Shown here one piece after another: positions 55,914-63,875 of a stretch of DNA of 64,000 nt. The position numbers were made by a program, and so were the translations under genes. This DNA comes from Desulfobulbaceae bacterium (GTDB lineage: Bacteria; Desulfobacterota; Desulfobulbia; Desulfobulbales; Desulfocapsaceae), in the NCBI GenBank assembly GCA_024636345.1, contig JAGXHG010000017.1:53168-117167 (forward strand), read 5' to 3'. The notes under the pieces are model-generated. The model ran no database searches, was not told where the DNA came from, and worked only from the letters and a program-made list of their open reading frames with translations. Position 1 is the first letter of the stretch. Each line of letters begins with the position of its first letter.

Positions 55914-57236
55914 TCAGGCCAGATTAAAAAGCTCAGAATGAATCTGAGGTAGCGGCACCCCGTGTCTTCGCAATGTTTTTTCCACCAGAGCGGTCATGGG
56001 TGTCGGTCCGCAGAGATAATATTGACAGCGCTTAAAGCCGGAAGGCAGATGACGGGCCAGCAGCTCATCAGTGACAAAACCGATTTCCCCCTGCCACTCC
56101 TTGGGTGGATTTGCCAGGACGTAGACAATTTTCAGATTGAGCCGCTCTTTCAGGCTCTCCAGTTCCTCCTGGAAGGTCAGATCCTCCCAGCTGCTATAGG
56201 CGTAAAACAACAACAACGAGCTGCCATCGCCACGGTCTGCAAGGGTCCGCAGCATAGCCATGATGGGAGTAACTCCAATGCCGCCGGCGATAAAAACATA
56301 GTCGGAAGAAGGATGGCGGTCAATGCTGAAGGCGCCGTAAGGCCCGTCAAGATACGCTGTCTGCCCGACAGAGACCTCCTTTATTTGGCTGGTGAAGTCG
56401 CCAAGCTCCTTGATAGTGAGCTGGATCGTCTGTGGTTGCATGGCACTTGAAGAAATGGAAAAAGGATGTTCCTTGAGGGCAAAGGGTGAATTTCCAAGGG
56501 TCAGCCAGACAAACTGCCCCGGCATAAAAGAGAAACTCCTGTGCCCTTCCGGTCGTACCACCAGCGTCCAGGCACGACCCCTTTCCTGCACCACCTGCTC
56601 GACCCGATAAGGACGTTGGAGCATGACCATTGGTTTTACCAGCCGTGCATAAAGTAAAATCGCCAGACAGCTTAGCGAAATGGTCGTCCAGAGCAATCGT
56701 TTCCAGGGGGATGAGACGTAATTGCCGACTCCTTCAATATGGACGATAGCCAAGACCAGGGCCGTTATGGAAAGAAGCGCATGCCAGATTCGCCACCCAT
56801 CATAATGAATCTTCAATTGCTGACGCCAGAGCGTCATCACCAGAAGAGACGTCAAGGCGACGACAGAGATAACGCCGGCCAGCATATGGGGGGAGATGAC
56901 TGAAGGTCGCAGGTCGCCGAGCAGCGATGGCTCGAGGGATATCAGTATGAAGGGGTGGACTGCAATAAAGAGAAAGAGCACCAGGGCAATCCAGCGGTGA
57001 AAATAATAGACCAGATCAATGCCGAAAGGAGCAGCAGCGCGACGAAAACGAGCAGTGAGAATAAACATGGCCGCCATCATCGACGTCCCGGCAAAACCAA
57101 GGGCAATGGAGAAATCCCACCATAAGCCGCTGCCCGACGGCCCAGGAGCCAGGAGCAGGACAAACAATGGAGCCAGCACCAGGCAGAGATAGACAGCAAT
57201 CCAGAAAAAACCACGTTGAACATAATTCATCTCCAC
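55914..57236 (-). CDS. Ferric-reductase-like transmembrane flavoprotein
   Basis: 440 residues. Six N-terminal helices form a ferric-reductase-like membrane domain with spaced histidines (YFHRW, AVHPF, RIWHALL, AIVHIEG) for heme pairs. The ferredoxin-reductase module follows: FAD site HPFSISSS, NAD site FIAGGIGVTPIMAML, and CGPTPM near the end. It should move electrons from NAD(P)H across the membrane to an outside acceptor. It leads the minus-strand series through the M48 protease and P-type ATPase to a sensor kinase. Confidence 0.88.
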   Translation of the reverse strand: MEMNYVQRGFFWIAVYLCLVLAPLFVLLLAPGPSGSGLWWDFSIALGFAGTSMMAAMFILTARFRRAAAPFGIDLVYYFHRWIALVLFLFIAVHPFILISLEPSLLGDLRPSVISPHMLAGVISVVALTSLLVMTLWRQQLKIHYDGWRIWHALLSITALVLAIVHIEGVGNYVSSPWKRLLWTTISLSCLAILLYARLVKPMVMLQRPYRVEQVVQERGRAWTLVVRPEGHRSFSFMPGQFVWLTLGNSPFALKEHPFSISSSAMQPQTIQLTIKELGDFTSQIKEVSVGQTAYLDGPYGAFSIDRHPSSDYVFIAGGIGVTPIMAMLRTLADRGDGSSLLLFYAYSSWEDLTFQEELESLKERLNLKIVYVLANPPKEWQGEIGFVTDELLARHLPSGFKRCQYYLCGPTPMTALVEKTLRRHGVPLPQIHSELFNLA

Positions 57237-57620
57237 CTCCCTGCGAAATTAGTTCTATGCCGTATCGGTATGATGCTTAGGATAGAGTCTTCCGATTGCA
57301 TTGCGGGCAGGTTCCTTCAATGAATTTTGCTTCTGGATTGTCTCAATATGACTCATGTTTGATTCCAATATCCTTCGTCCTCACAGATCATTTTACACGA
57401 AACGCAAGGTATAGAAAGGTATATGCTACGCTTGTTGTTTATTTTCCTGAATGCTTTTTAGGAAAATAAAATCGGCATGGAAACGATCAGTTGCTTTCTC
57501 CGCATTTTATACTGATTGTCCATTCCGACCCCATGCATTACCGACACGGGAATAAAGGGGATCGATCAGATCCCTTTATTCCCGTTATTGAAACGCCGTC
57601 CAGTTTAAATATTTTTTACT
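57237..57620. other. Gap upstream of the ferric-reductase-like gene
   Basis: 384 bases without a gene. The left part should hold that operon's promoter. The main structure is the long inverted repeat at 57547-57584. Confidence 0.4.
57547..57584 (-). repeat. Long near-perfect inverted repeat
   Basis: CGGGAATAAAGGGGATC pairs with GATCCCTTTATTCCCG over 16 bases with one bulge and a 5-base loop. It lies 37 bases after the stop of the 67-codon minus-strand gene, a terminator position, but no T tract follows on that strand. It may be a processing or protein-binding site. Confidence 0.55.
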
Positions 57621-57824
57621 TTAACCTCGTACTCTTTTTACAGTCCCATTACTGATCATTTCCTGGAATTGGGAGAGAAGTACCTTTTCCTCTTTGTCGA
57701 TAACGCCGTCATCGTGCGCCAGGTTTATAATCTCCTGGTATTCGGCATGTGTTACCTCCATATCGGAAATTGCATGACTAATAAGTGTTTTAAGACTTGT
57801 TGCAGATTGGCTTGGTGTTTTCAT
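57621..57824 (-). CDS. 67-residue conserved-looking helical protein
   Basis: All-helical and acidic. The stretch HDDGVIDKEEKVLLSQFQEM resembles an EF-hand-like or TerB-like helix-loop-helix with D-D-G-I-D-E spacing. It carries no signal peptide. A GAGGA site precedes the start. I recall similar small proteins in related sulfate reducers, but no function is known. Confidence 0.6.
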   Translation of the reverse strand: MKTPSQSATSLKTLISHAISDMEVTHAEYQEIINLAHDDGVIDKEEKVLLSQFQEMISNGTVKRVRG

Positions 57825-57870
57825 CGGCTGTCCTCTTTATGGTAGATTTGATATAAAATATAAAATACGA

Positions 57871-58127
57871 TCAGAAATCCAGTAACTCGCCAAGGAAGCT
57901 TTTGCGCTTCTTCCCTGTCTTGCAGTCACCATGGTCGACATAATCAGAATACCTTGACTCCTGGTCTTTGTCTTTCACTTGCACCAGGGGCCCTGGAGAG
58001 TTCGATTGTTTTGTCTAATTCGCCGGTGATCCGGCCAAACACCGCGACAATCCGGACAGTAATCTATATCTATGCTTTGGCGGTCCGAAATGACGAGATT
58101 GACATCTTAACATGTTGGGCATTTCAT
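57871..58127 (-). pseudogene. Decayed TFIIB-type zinc-ribbon gene
   Basis: Three frames hold consecutive parts of one family. First: MKCPTC, then a TAA, then DVNLVISDRQ...YCPDCRGVW. Second: ITGELDKTIELS. Third: KKRKSFLGELLDF, stop at 57871. Intact zf-TFIIB proteins read MKCP.C...CP.C.G.W.DRGELDKII... and end KRKSFL.ELFDF. One in-frame stop and two frameshifts mean the gene is dead, unless the assembly is poor here. Confidence 0.65.
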
Positions 58128-58154
58128 TATTTTCTTCCTGAGAAATCTTTGTCT

Positions 58155-58544
58155 TTATTGTGAAAACTTGTCATGTGTATCTTCAAGCAGATAAGGTTCT
58201 TCTTCACTCGTCGTCCTGCGCCTGCTCATTCTGATCGGAATGTCACGGCGTCGCTCAAGGCTGCGGTTAATTGTTCTACCTGCACGAGACAGAGAGTAGT
58301 TGAGGGCCGAAAATATATTTTTGCCTTCCCCCTGCACCACAACTTCACCAGACGAAGCCAGTTTCACGGATACAACACATCGTTTATCCACTCCCCCTTT
58401 GGGGCCATTTATGTCAGTTATGCGGACCTTGACAATCTGGAGATATGTACAAAAACGGCTCAGGACGAACCTCACTCGTCGAGCTACCTGGCTGTGCATT
58501 GCATTATCCGAAAAAGTTTGCTGCATCGTAATATCTATTTTCAT
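58155..58544 (-). CDS. Ribosome hibernation factor HPF/RaiA-like protein
   Basis: 129 residues from ATG 58544, chosen for its GGAGGCG site. The fold pattern is beta-alpha-beta with VRRVRFVLSRF-like first helix, then KVRITDINGPKGG, CVVSVKLASSGEVVVQGEG and a C-terminal helix rich in arginine (NRSLERRRDIPIRMSRRR). This matches the short HPF/YfiA domain that sits in the decoding centre of resting ribosomes, though the N-terminus is divergent. The Arg-rich tail supports RNA binding. Confidence 0.65.
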   Translation of the reverse strand: MKIDITMQQTFSDNAMHSQVARRVRFVLSRFCTYLQIVKVRITDINGPKGGVDKRCVVSVKLASSGEVVVQGEGKNIFSALNYSLSRAGRTINRSLERRRDIPIRMSRRRTTSEEEPYLLEDTHDKFSQ

Positions 58545-58661
58545 ACGAAACGCCTCCATGAGTTGAAAACCCAGTTTTGATTCTGAACAAATGATTATAG
58601 GCCGTATTGTTAACCGTTGATGATGTTTCGATAATGATTGGAAGATAAAGCTTAATAAGCA

Positions 58662-58690
58662 TTAGTGCAAATAGATAATTGTGCTATAAT
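58662..58690 (+). promoter_or_regulatory. Promoter of nhaR
   Basis: A perfect TATAAT at 58685-58690, 17 bases after a weak -35 TTAGTG. The start would be about 25 bases before the nhaR ATG. Confidence 0.55.
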
Positions 58691-58719
58691 GATTCGAAAA
58701 ATACGAACTGGAGAAGAAT

Positions 58720-59622
58720 ATGGAATGGCTCAATTATCATCATCTGTTTTATTTCTGGACTATCATGCGGGAAGGGAGCATCACCGCAGCCAGCAGTAAG
58801 CTCAGCTTGGCACAGTCTACTGTAAGCGCTCAATTATCTAAGTTTGAAGAAAGCTTAGGTGCAAAACTTTTCACGCGGGTAGGACGAAATCTTGAACCGA
58901 CAGACATGGGCCATCTTGTCTTTCGCTATGCCGATGAAATATTTTCCTTGGGCCGGGAGATGATGGACTCTCTACGAGGGCGTCCCGTTGCTGGGTCTTT
59001 ATCGCTAAAAGTCGGGATCGTCGACGTGATTCCGAAGCTTGTAGCGCGTAAACTTCTTGAGCCTGTAGGAAAGCTGCCAGAACAGGTGCGCCTGATTTGT
59101 CACGAAGGTAAAGACGAAAACCTACTTGCCGAGTTGGCGCTGCATAACCTCGATGTGGTCTTGTCAGATACCCCGCTTCGTTCTGGTTTAAGTATTAAGG
59201 CCTACAATCACCTCCTGGGAGAATGTGGTGTTTCTTTCTTGGGAGTAGAAAAGCTTGCCAGACCACTTCAAAGGGATTTCCCCCATTCTCTTGATGGGGC
59301 GCCCATGCTGTTGCCTATGGCTATGAGTTCATTGCGGGGGATACTTGACCGATGGTTTGAAAGAATCGGTGTTCAACCGGTGATAATTGGTGAGTTTGAA
59401 GACACCGCCCTGCTAAAAGTTTTTGGCCAGGCAGGTGAAGGTATCTTCGTGGTACCATCAGTTATCGAAAAAGAAGTGGAGCAGCAATATCAGGTGCAGG
59501 TTGTCGGTCGAACACGTGAAATCAGAGAAAAATTTTACGCTATCTCTGTGGAACGGATTATCAGACATCCCGCAGTCTCAGCCATTTCTGAGGCCGCACA
59601 AAAAAAACTTTTTTTTGACTGA
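58720..59622 (+). CDS. nhaR: LysR-family regulator NhaR-like
   Basis: 300 residues. The N-terminus MEWLNYHHLFYFWTIMREGS and the DNA-binding helix SLAQSTVSAQLSKFEESLGA, followed by FRYADEIFSLGREMMD, match NhaR rather than generic LysR proteins. NhaR senses sodium and activates the nhaA Na+/H+ antiporter gene; no antiporter is adjacent. A GGAG site and a sigma-70 promoter precede it. Confidence 0.88.
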   Translation: MEWLNYHHLFYFWTIMREGSITAASSKLSLAQSTVSAQLSKFEESLGAKLFTRVGRNLEPTDMGHLVFRYADEIFSLGREMMDSLRGRPVAGSLSLKVGIVDVIPKLVARKLLEPVGKLPEQVRLICHEGKDENLLAELALHNLDVVLSDTPLRSGLSIKAYNHLLGECGVSFLGVEKLARPLQRDFPHSLDGAPMLLPMAMSSLRGILDRWFERIGVQPVIIGEFEDTALLKVFGQAGEGIFVVPSVIEKEVEQQYQVQVVGRTREIREKFYAISVERIIRHPAVSAISEAAQKKLFFD

Positions 59623-59700
59623 CAACTAGTGCTGTCCTGTTCCACCATCCCCTTCCATTCAGAGAGGGGACGGTAAGTACAAAAAACAATGCGGAAGAGG

Positions 59701-59985
59701 TTATTTTCCGGCCAACAGGGTTGTGACCTGGGCGTCTGTTCCGGATTTGGTCTTCGTGTATTGCTTGAAGATCATGGTTCCCAGCATAACGACGTCAAGG
59801 GCCATGAAGAGAAGGACCATGGCAAGGATCAGAGGATAGGCGAGAGCGTGCTTGTAAACAAATGTGGCCAGAATCGAATAGGCAACCATCGAACCGATAA
59901 ACCCCCATTGTGATACATCAAAGTAATGCGTACTGAAGAGATATTTTTTTAAATAATCACGCATGAGAAAGAGCCCCAGGAGCAT
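59701..59985 (-). CDS. Small membrane protein of unknown function
   Basis: 94 residues (87 from the internal ATG 59964); the start is uncertain because no ribosome site is clear. Two membrane helices, about 30-45 and 50-72, are preceded by a charged segment (MRDYLKKYLFSTHYFDVSQW). No family is recognised. A 42-codon frame overlapping its 5' end (59949-60077, minus) also encodes a hydrophobic stretch, so the two may be one frameshifted gene. Confidence 0.5.
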   Translation of the reverse strand: MLLGLFLMRDYLKKYLFSTHYFDVSQWGFIGSMVAYSILATFVYKHALAYPLILAMVLLFMALDVVMLGTMIFKQYTKTKSGTDAQVTTLLAGK

Positions 59986-60404
59986 ATATCGCTCATGAGG
60001 GCAAACCCGCTGCTTGCCAGAAAGGCAAAAAGGGCCTCAAGCAGGGGGGTGAAATTTATACTGAAAATAATATCCACCACGCAGTTTGGAAATCGTTAAC
60101 AGCGTAATAATGGAGGAGGAGCCCAGTAAATTTGAACAAGCCATTAAGTGGAAAATCATCTAAACCGTAGCTCGCAGCTTCGACTCATGCCGGGCTTCAC
60201 ATCTGATTGTGGAAAAAGAGGATAATGAAAAAGGTGGAGGGGCCATCTGGATAAAGTTATCTTTGATTTTTTTTCATATTCTTATGATTAAAATCGAGTA
60301 AGAACGAAATGAAGTGAGTAAAAAATATACATCTGGCTGAATAGTGGGTAAGAATGTAGCAGGCATCCTCCTGTTCAAGTTCTGTTAAATGGTATAATTG
60401 TCTT

Positions 60405-60528
60405 GCTGTTTTAGCTAGTTGGGTAATTATCGTGTGTTGGCATAATTGTTGAAATGATAAATGGAAATGAATGAACTTCATTTCCTCCCTCCCCTTGAAG
60501 CCTGCTTGATATAAGCAGGCTTTTTTTT
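60405..60528 (+). ncRNA. Candidate small regulatory RNA
   Basis: An extended -10 element TGGTATAAT (TATAAT 60393-60398) predicts a start near 60405; the -35 is weak. The roughly 124-base transcript contains a perfect nine-base hairpin GGAAATGAA / TTCATTTCC (60463-60485), then a single-stranded pyrimidine run TCCCTCCCC able to pair with Shine-Dalgarno sequences, then a strong terminator. No protein frame fits. This is the layout of base-pairing sRNAs that block ribosome sites. Confidence 0.5.
60498..60528 (+). terminator. Rho-independent terminator of the small-RNA candidate
   Basis: Perfect ten-base stem AAGCCTGCTT / AAGCAGGCTT with a 5-base loop and eight T in a row. No protein gene on the plus strand ends nearby, which supports a small RNA upstream. 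Confidence 0.9.
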
Positions 60529-60628
60529 ACATTTTTCGTTTGGGGAGTTGGGGAAGTAAAAACAGAGGCTGTCACTTTTCTTTGAAAAAATAAAGAAAAC
60601 ATCCATCACATTAGGGAGAATCTTTTAT

Positions 60629-61066
60629 ATGGCAAGACCTGACCAAACGTCCAACGCAAATTGGAACATTCTTTTTATCTGCTGGCTCCTCGCCACAACG
60701 TCAACCATGGGAAGTGTATTTTTCAGTCATGTAATGGAGTTTGCACCCTGCGTCTTATGCTGGTACCAGAGAATTTGCCTGTTTCCTTTAGTTATCCTGC
60801 TGGCCGTAGGACTTTTTTCTTTTGATAAAAGCGTTGTGAAGTATACTCTCCCCTTAACCATTGCAGGGTGGTTAACAGCATTTTATCACACCCTGCTTTA
60901 TGCCGGAATCATCCCGGAAAGCATACAGCCCTGCACCCAGGGCATTTCATGTACCGAAGAGTATATAAATCTGTTTGGTTTTATAACAATACCAATGCTT
61001 TCTTTATTGTCATTTTCAATGATCATAGCCCTGTTAATTATCCTAAAGAGGAGAATGTCTCGATGA
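60629..61066 (+). CDS. DsbB-like disulfide oxidoreductase (BdbC type)
   Basis: 145 residues with four membrane helices and two periplasmic cysteine pairs: C41-C44 in APCVLCWYQR and C102-C108 in PCTQGISC. Both pairs and the adjacent QR match DsbB/BdbC, which reoxidise a DsbA-type partner using quinone. It overlaps the DsbA-like gene by four bases (ATGA). This is the start of a five-gene thiol redox operon. Confidence 0.88.
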   Translation: MARPDQTSNANWNILFICWLLATTSTMGSVFFSHVMEFAPCVLCWYQRICLFPLVILLAVGLFSFDKSVVKYTLPLTIAGWLTAFYHTLLYAGIIPESIQPCTQGISCTEEYINLFGFITIPMLSLLSFSMIIALLIILKRRMSR

Positions 61067-61716
61067 AATATGTAATGATTGGAGTTTCATGTCTGGTGCT
61101 GGTCCTGATCTTTGTGTTCGGCAGCTCCTATTACAAAGGGCAACAGGCTGAAAAATTTGGTTTTATGGCCAAAGAAAATGCCTCAACATTTGTCCGAGAA
61201 CATTCTCAGACGCTTGGCAGTGATGATGCGAAAGTCTACATTGTCGAGTTTATGGATCCTGCCTGTGAAACCTGCGCAGCCTTTTCTCCTTTTGTGAAGC
61301 AGGTGATGGACGCCAATCCCGGTAAAATTAAACTTGTCCTTCGATATGCGCCTTTTCATGATGGTGCTGATTATTTTGTAAAAATGCTTGAAGCAGCCAA
61401 GAAACAAGGGAAATACTGGGAAACTCTGGATATAATGTTTAAGTCGCAACCCTATTGGGCCAGCCACCATAACCCGCAACCGCAACAAATTTGGCAATTT
61501 CTTCCTAACGCAGGGCTTGATGTTGAGCAACTCAAAAAAGATATGACTGACCCGGCAATTGTAAAAATTATTGAGCAGGATATCGCCGATGCAAAAACGC
61601 TCAATGTTCATAAAACACCAGGTTTTTTTATCAACGGTAAGCCCCTGCAAACCTTTGGCTACCAGCAATTACAACAATTGATTGAGTCTGAAATAAAGGC
61701 AAATTACCCGAATTGA
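61063..61716 (+). CDS. DsbA-family thiol oxidoreductase (BdbD type)
   Basis: 217 residues from ATG 61063, fixed by AAGAGGAG and the ATGA overlap. An N-terminal anchor helix (3-20) holds a periplasmic thioredoxin-fold domain with active site C68-E-T-C71 (DPACETCAAF) and the cis-proline in KTPGFFING. It inserts disulfides in secreted proteins and is recycled by the DsbB-like partner. The CETC site is unusual compared with CPHC of E. coli DsbA. Confidence 0.9.
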   Translation: MKYVMIGVSCLVLVLIFVFGSSYYKGQQAEKFGFMAKENASTFVREHSQTLGSDDAKVYIVEFMDPACETCAAFSPFVKQVMDANPGKIKLVLRYAPFHDGADYFVKMLEAAKKQGKYWETLDIMFKSQPYWASHHNPQPQQIWQFLPNAGLDVEQLKKDMTDPAIVKIIEQDIADAKTLNVHKTPGFFINGKPLQTFGYQQLQQLIESEIKANYPN

Positions 61717-61796
61717 CCAACCAGACCGGAGTCCTGCAGAGTGATGCTATCAAAATCATGGATCGGGCCGGCTACAACTAAACCAAACAATATCTT

Positions 61797-62303
61797 ATGA
61801 AAAAAATATCATTTTTAATTTTGGTGTATTGCTTACCCTTGTTTGTTTCTGCTTGTGGACAAGGGCCAAAGGTAATTGAGATTGGTGCGCCAGCCCCGAA
61901 CTTTACTCTCGTGGACAGACAAGGTAAAACTTGGACTCTCTCCGAACTTAAAGGGCAGGTGGTCTTTGTTAATTTTTGGGCAACCTGGTGTCCTCCCTGT
62001 CGTGAAGAGATGCCATCCATGCAGAAACTTCATAAAATGCTGCCGAAAGATAATTTTAAAATGCTGGCTATACTCAACAAAGATGACCCCGCACTCGCAG
62101 ATAGTTTTGCCAAAAAACTTGACCTGACCATGCCAATCCTAAATGATCAGGACAATACGGTTGGTGCGGCATATGGACTGACTGGACTGCCAGAGACTTT
62201 TATAGTTGATAAACAGGGAATTCTCCGAGAGAAATTTATAGGGCCAGCCCAATGGAATGCCCCTATCCACGTACAAATGCTGATGAAATACATCAACCAA
62301 TGA
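61797..62303 (+). CDS. TlpA/ResA-like thioredoxin lipoprotein
   Basis: 168 residues. A signal with lipobox VSAC (C20) leads to an AhpC/TSA-type thioredoxin fold with C65-P-P-C68 (FWATWCPPCREEMP) and LTGLPETFIVD as the cis-proline loop. Such proteins reduce apocytochrome c cysteines or other disulfides outside the membrane. With several c-type cytochromes in the genome a role in their maturation is plausible. Its stop overlaps the next start. Confidence 0.9.
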   Translation: MKKISFLILVYCLPLFVSACGQGPKVIEIGAPAPNFTLVDRQGKTWTLSELKGQVVFVNFWATWCPPCREEMPSMQKLHKMLPKDNFKMLAILNKDDPALADSFAKKLDLTMPILNDQDNTVGAAYGLTGLPETFIVDKQGILREKFIGPAQWNAPIHVQMLMKYINQ

Positions 62304-62467
62304 TGCACAAAAAAAACAATCCACTCAAGCAAAATATCCGACCGGCTCCGTTTGTGGTAATCTTTATTTTTCTAGTCTTGGGGATTATCGGAATCACTTT
62401 GGAAGAGCCGTCACGAGTTCTTGAACAGGCAACTCAAATTTGCCTGTCCTGCATCGGTATCGGCTAA
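62300..62467 (+). CDS. CD1871A-type small CXXC membrane protein
   Basis: 55 residues (54 from the second ATG). One membrane helix (about 18-36) is followed by LEEPSRVLEQATQICLSCIG, ending in a CLSC motif. This matches the short CXXC peptides (CD1871A family) found beside Fe-S polyferredoxin membrane proteins. It overlaps the tlpA-like stop by four bases and is 3 bases before the Fe-S gene, so it is part of the same unit. The mechanism is unknown. Confidence 0.75.
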   Translation: MMHKKNNPLKQNIRPAPFVVIFIFLVLGIIGITLEEPSRVLEQATQICLSCIGIG

Positions 62468-62470
62468 CAG

Positions 62471-63388
62471 ATGGATTTCATCCGCAAATGGGTCCAGGCC
62501 CTGTTTTTCATTCTTACAAATGGTTACTGGAATTTCCCTGTAACTAAAGGAATATACAAAGGTCCTTTAAAAATAGTTTGTTCGCCAGGGCTTAATTGTT
62601 ATTCCTGCCCAGCAGCCACCACTTATTGCCCACTCGGTGCATTGCAGCAACTCCTCGCCGGGATCAGAATGTCCATTGAAAATGGTCAATTTTTTTTCGG
62701 TTTATATGTTGTTGGGACCATGGGCGTAATCGGCGGATTTGTTGGCCGTATGGTTTGCGGATGGGCCTGTCCGTTTGGCCTCTTCCAGGAGCTCCTCCAC
62801 AAAATCCCTTCACCTAAATTTGGCATCTGGCCACCCTTGCGCTATATAAAATATGGCCTTCTGCTGTTCATGGTCATCCTTTTGCCTCTCTTTGCGCTTG
62901 ACGAATTTGGTTTTGGGAGTACTTCGTTTTGCAAATATTTATGCCCAGCCGGTACATTAGAGGCTGGACTACCGATGCTTTTTTTACAGCCAGAACTTCG
63001 CTCGAACATAGGCCCCCTCTTCTTCAACAAGCTCTTTTTCCTCTTTCTTTTTATTATTTGGGCTGTTTTGGCTAGTCGACCTTTTTGTCGAACTGCTTGC
63101 CCTCTTGGGGCTTTTTATGCCCTGTTTAGCAGAATTAAACTGGTCAAACTGCGCCTTGATCCCGCAAAATGTACTGACTGTAAAGCCTGCCATAATGTAT
63201 GCCCCATGGGTGTTCGGTTTAATGAGTCACCTGACGATATGGAATGTATATCGTGCCTTGCATGCAGCAAGGCTTGCAAATTCAATGCTATCACCCTTGA
63301 AATTGGAGGCTTGTCAATTACAACCCAGCCAAGACCGAGCGATTTCCAGCTAAAAAAAATCACGCAAGGCACTGATATTACCAATTAG
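62471..63388 (+). CDS. NapH/CcoG-like 4Fe-4S membrane protein
   Basis: 305 residues with about four to five membrane helices. Membrane-side cysteine motifs are NCYSCPAATTYCPLGA, CGWACPFG, CKYLCPAG and CRTACPLGA. A C-terminal double 4Fe-4S ferredoxin follows: CTDCKACHNVCPMG and CISCLACSKACKF. It probably carries electrons through the membrane to the TlpA/CXXC proteins. Its place at the end of a thiol-redox operon suggests it supplies reductant outside the membrane, complementing the oxidising DsbAB pair. Confidence 0.88.
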   Translation: MDFIRKWVQALFFILTNGYWNFPVTKGIYKGPLKIVCSPGLNCYSCPAATTYCPLGALQQLLAGIRMSIENGQFFFGLYVVGTMGVIGGFVGRMVCGWACPFGLFQELLHKIPSPKFGIWPPLRYIKYGLLLFMVILLPLFALDEFGFGSTSFCKYLCPAGTLEAGLPMLFLQPELRSNIGPLFFNKLFFLFLFIIWAVLASRPFCRTACPLGAFYALFSRIKLVKLRLDPAKCTDCKACHNVCPMGVRFNESPDDMECISCLACSKACKFNAITLEIGGLSITTQPRPSDFQLKKITQGTDITN

Positions 63389-63779
63389 ACACAGAACACC
63401 AACTAGTACAGTATGTATTTAAAAGCTATCTGAGGTAGCCGTATCAGCTTGATTTGTGCATCATTCGTGCTGATCCTTGGTTTGACAATTGTTACGATCA
63501 GCATTCCCTGCCGCCACTTCAACTTACATTTTCTCAATACAGTCAATTCGGCCTACAAGGCATTGTCGCTTCAAAGCGCTGAGTTCAATCTCTGCTATAT
63601 CCTGCCAGCTTTCGTGTTTAGGGGTGTGATGTGTTCTCATGAACAATCTGAGGTCATAATTATTCTTTTAAAATAGATTCAACTGGTTATTCTGTTCGAG
63701 TTATGTGGCCAACTGCACGGTAGGCGGGTTGTCTCGAAACGCTAAGATTGCCATATCGAATATCTAATTTTATCCAACT

Positions 63780-63821
63780 GATCATGCTATGAAAAAGTGC
63801 TCACTCTTTCATAGCATGATC
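63780..63821. repeat. Perfect 15-bp inverted repeat
   Basis: GATCATGCTATGAAA and its exact complement flank a 12-base loop. GTGCTC words occur in the loop and twice after it. It is a possible terminator without a T tract, or a mobile element target structure. Confidence 0.6.
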
Positions 63822-63875
63822 ATTGTGCTCAGAGTGCTCTACAACAACCATGAGGATAAATGTCAATCAGCTTTG

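Noticed and set aside
59949..60077. 42-codon hydrophobic minus-strand frame
   Set aside because: Overlaps the 94-codon gene, lacks a ribosome site; kept only as a possible frameshift partner.
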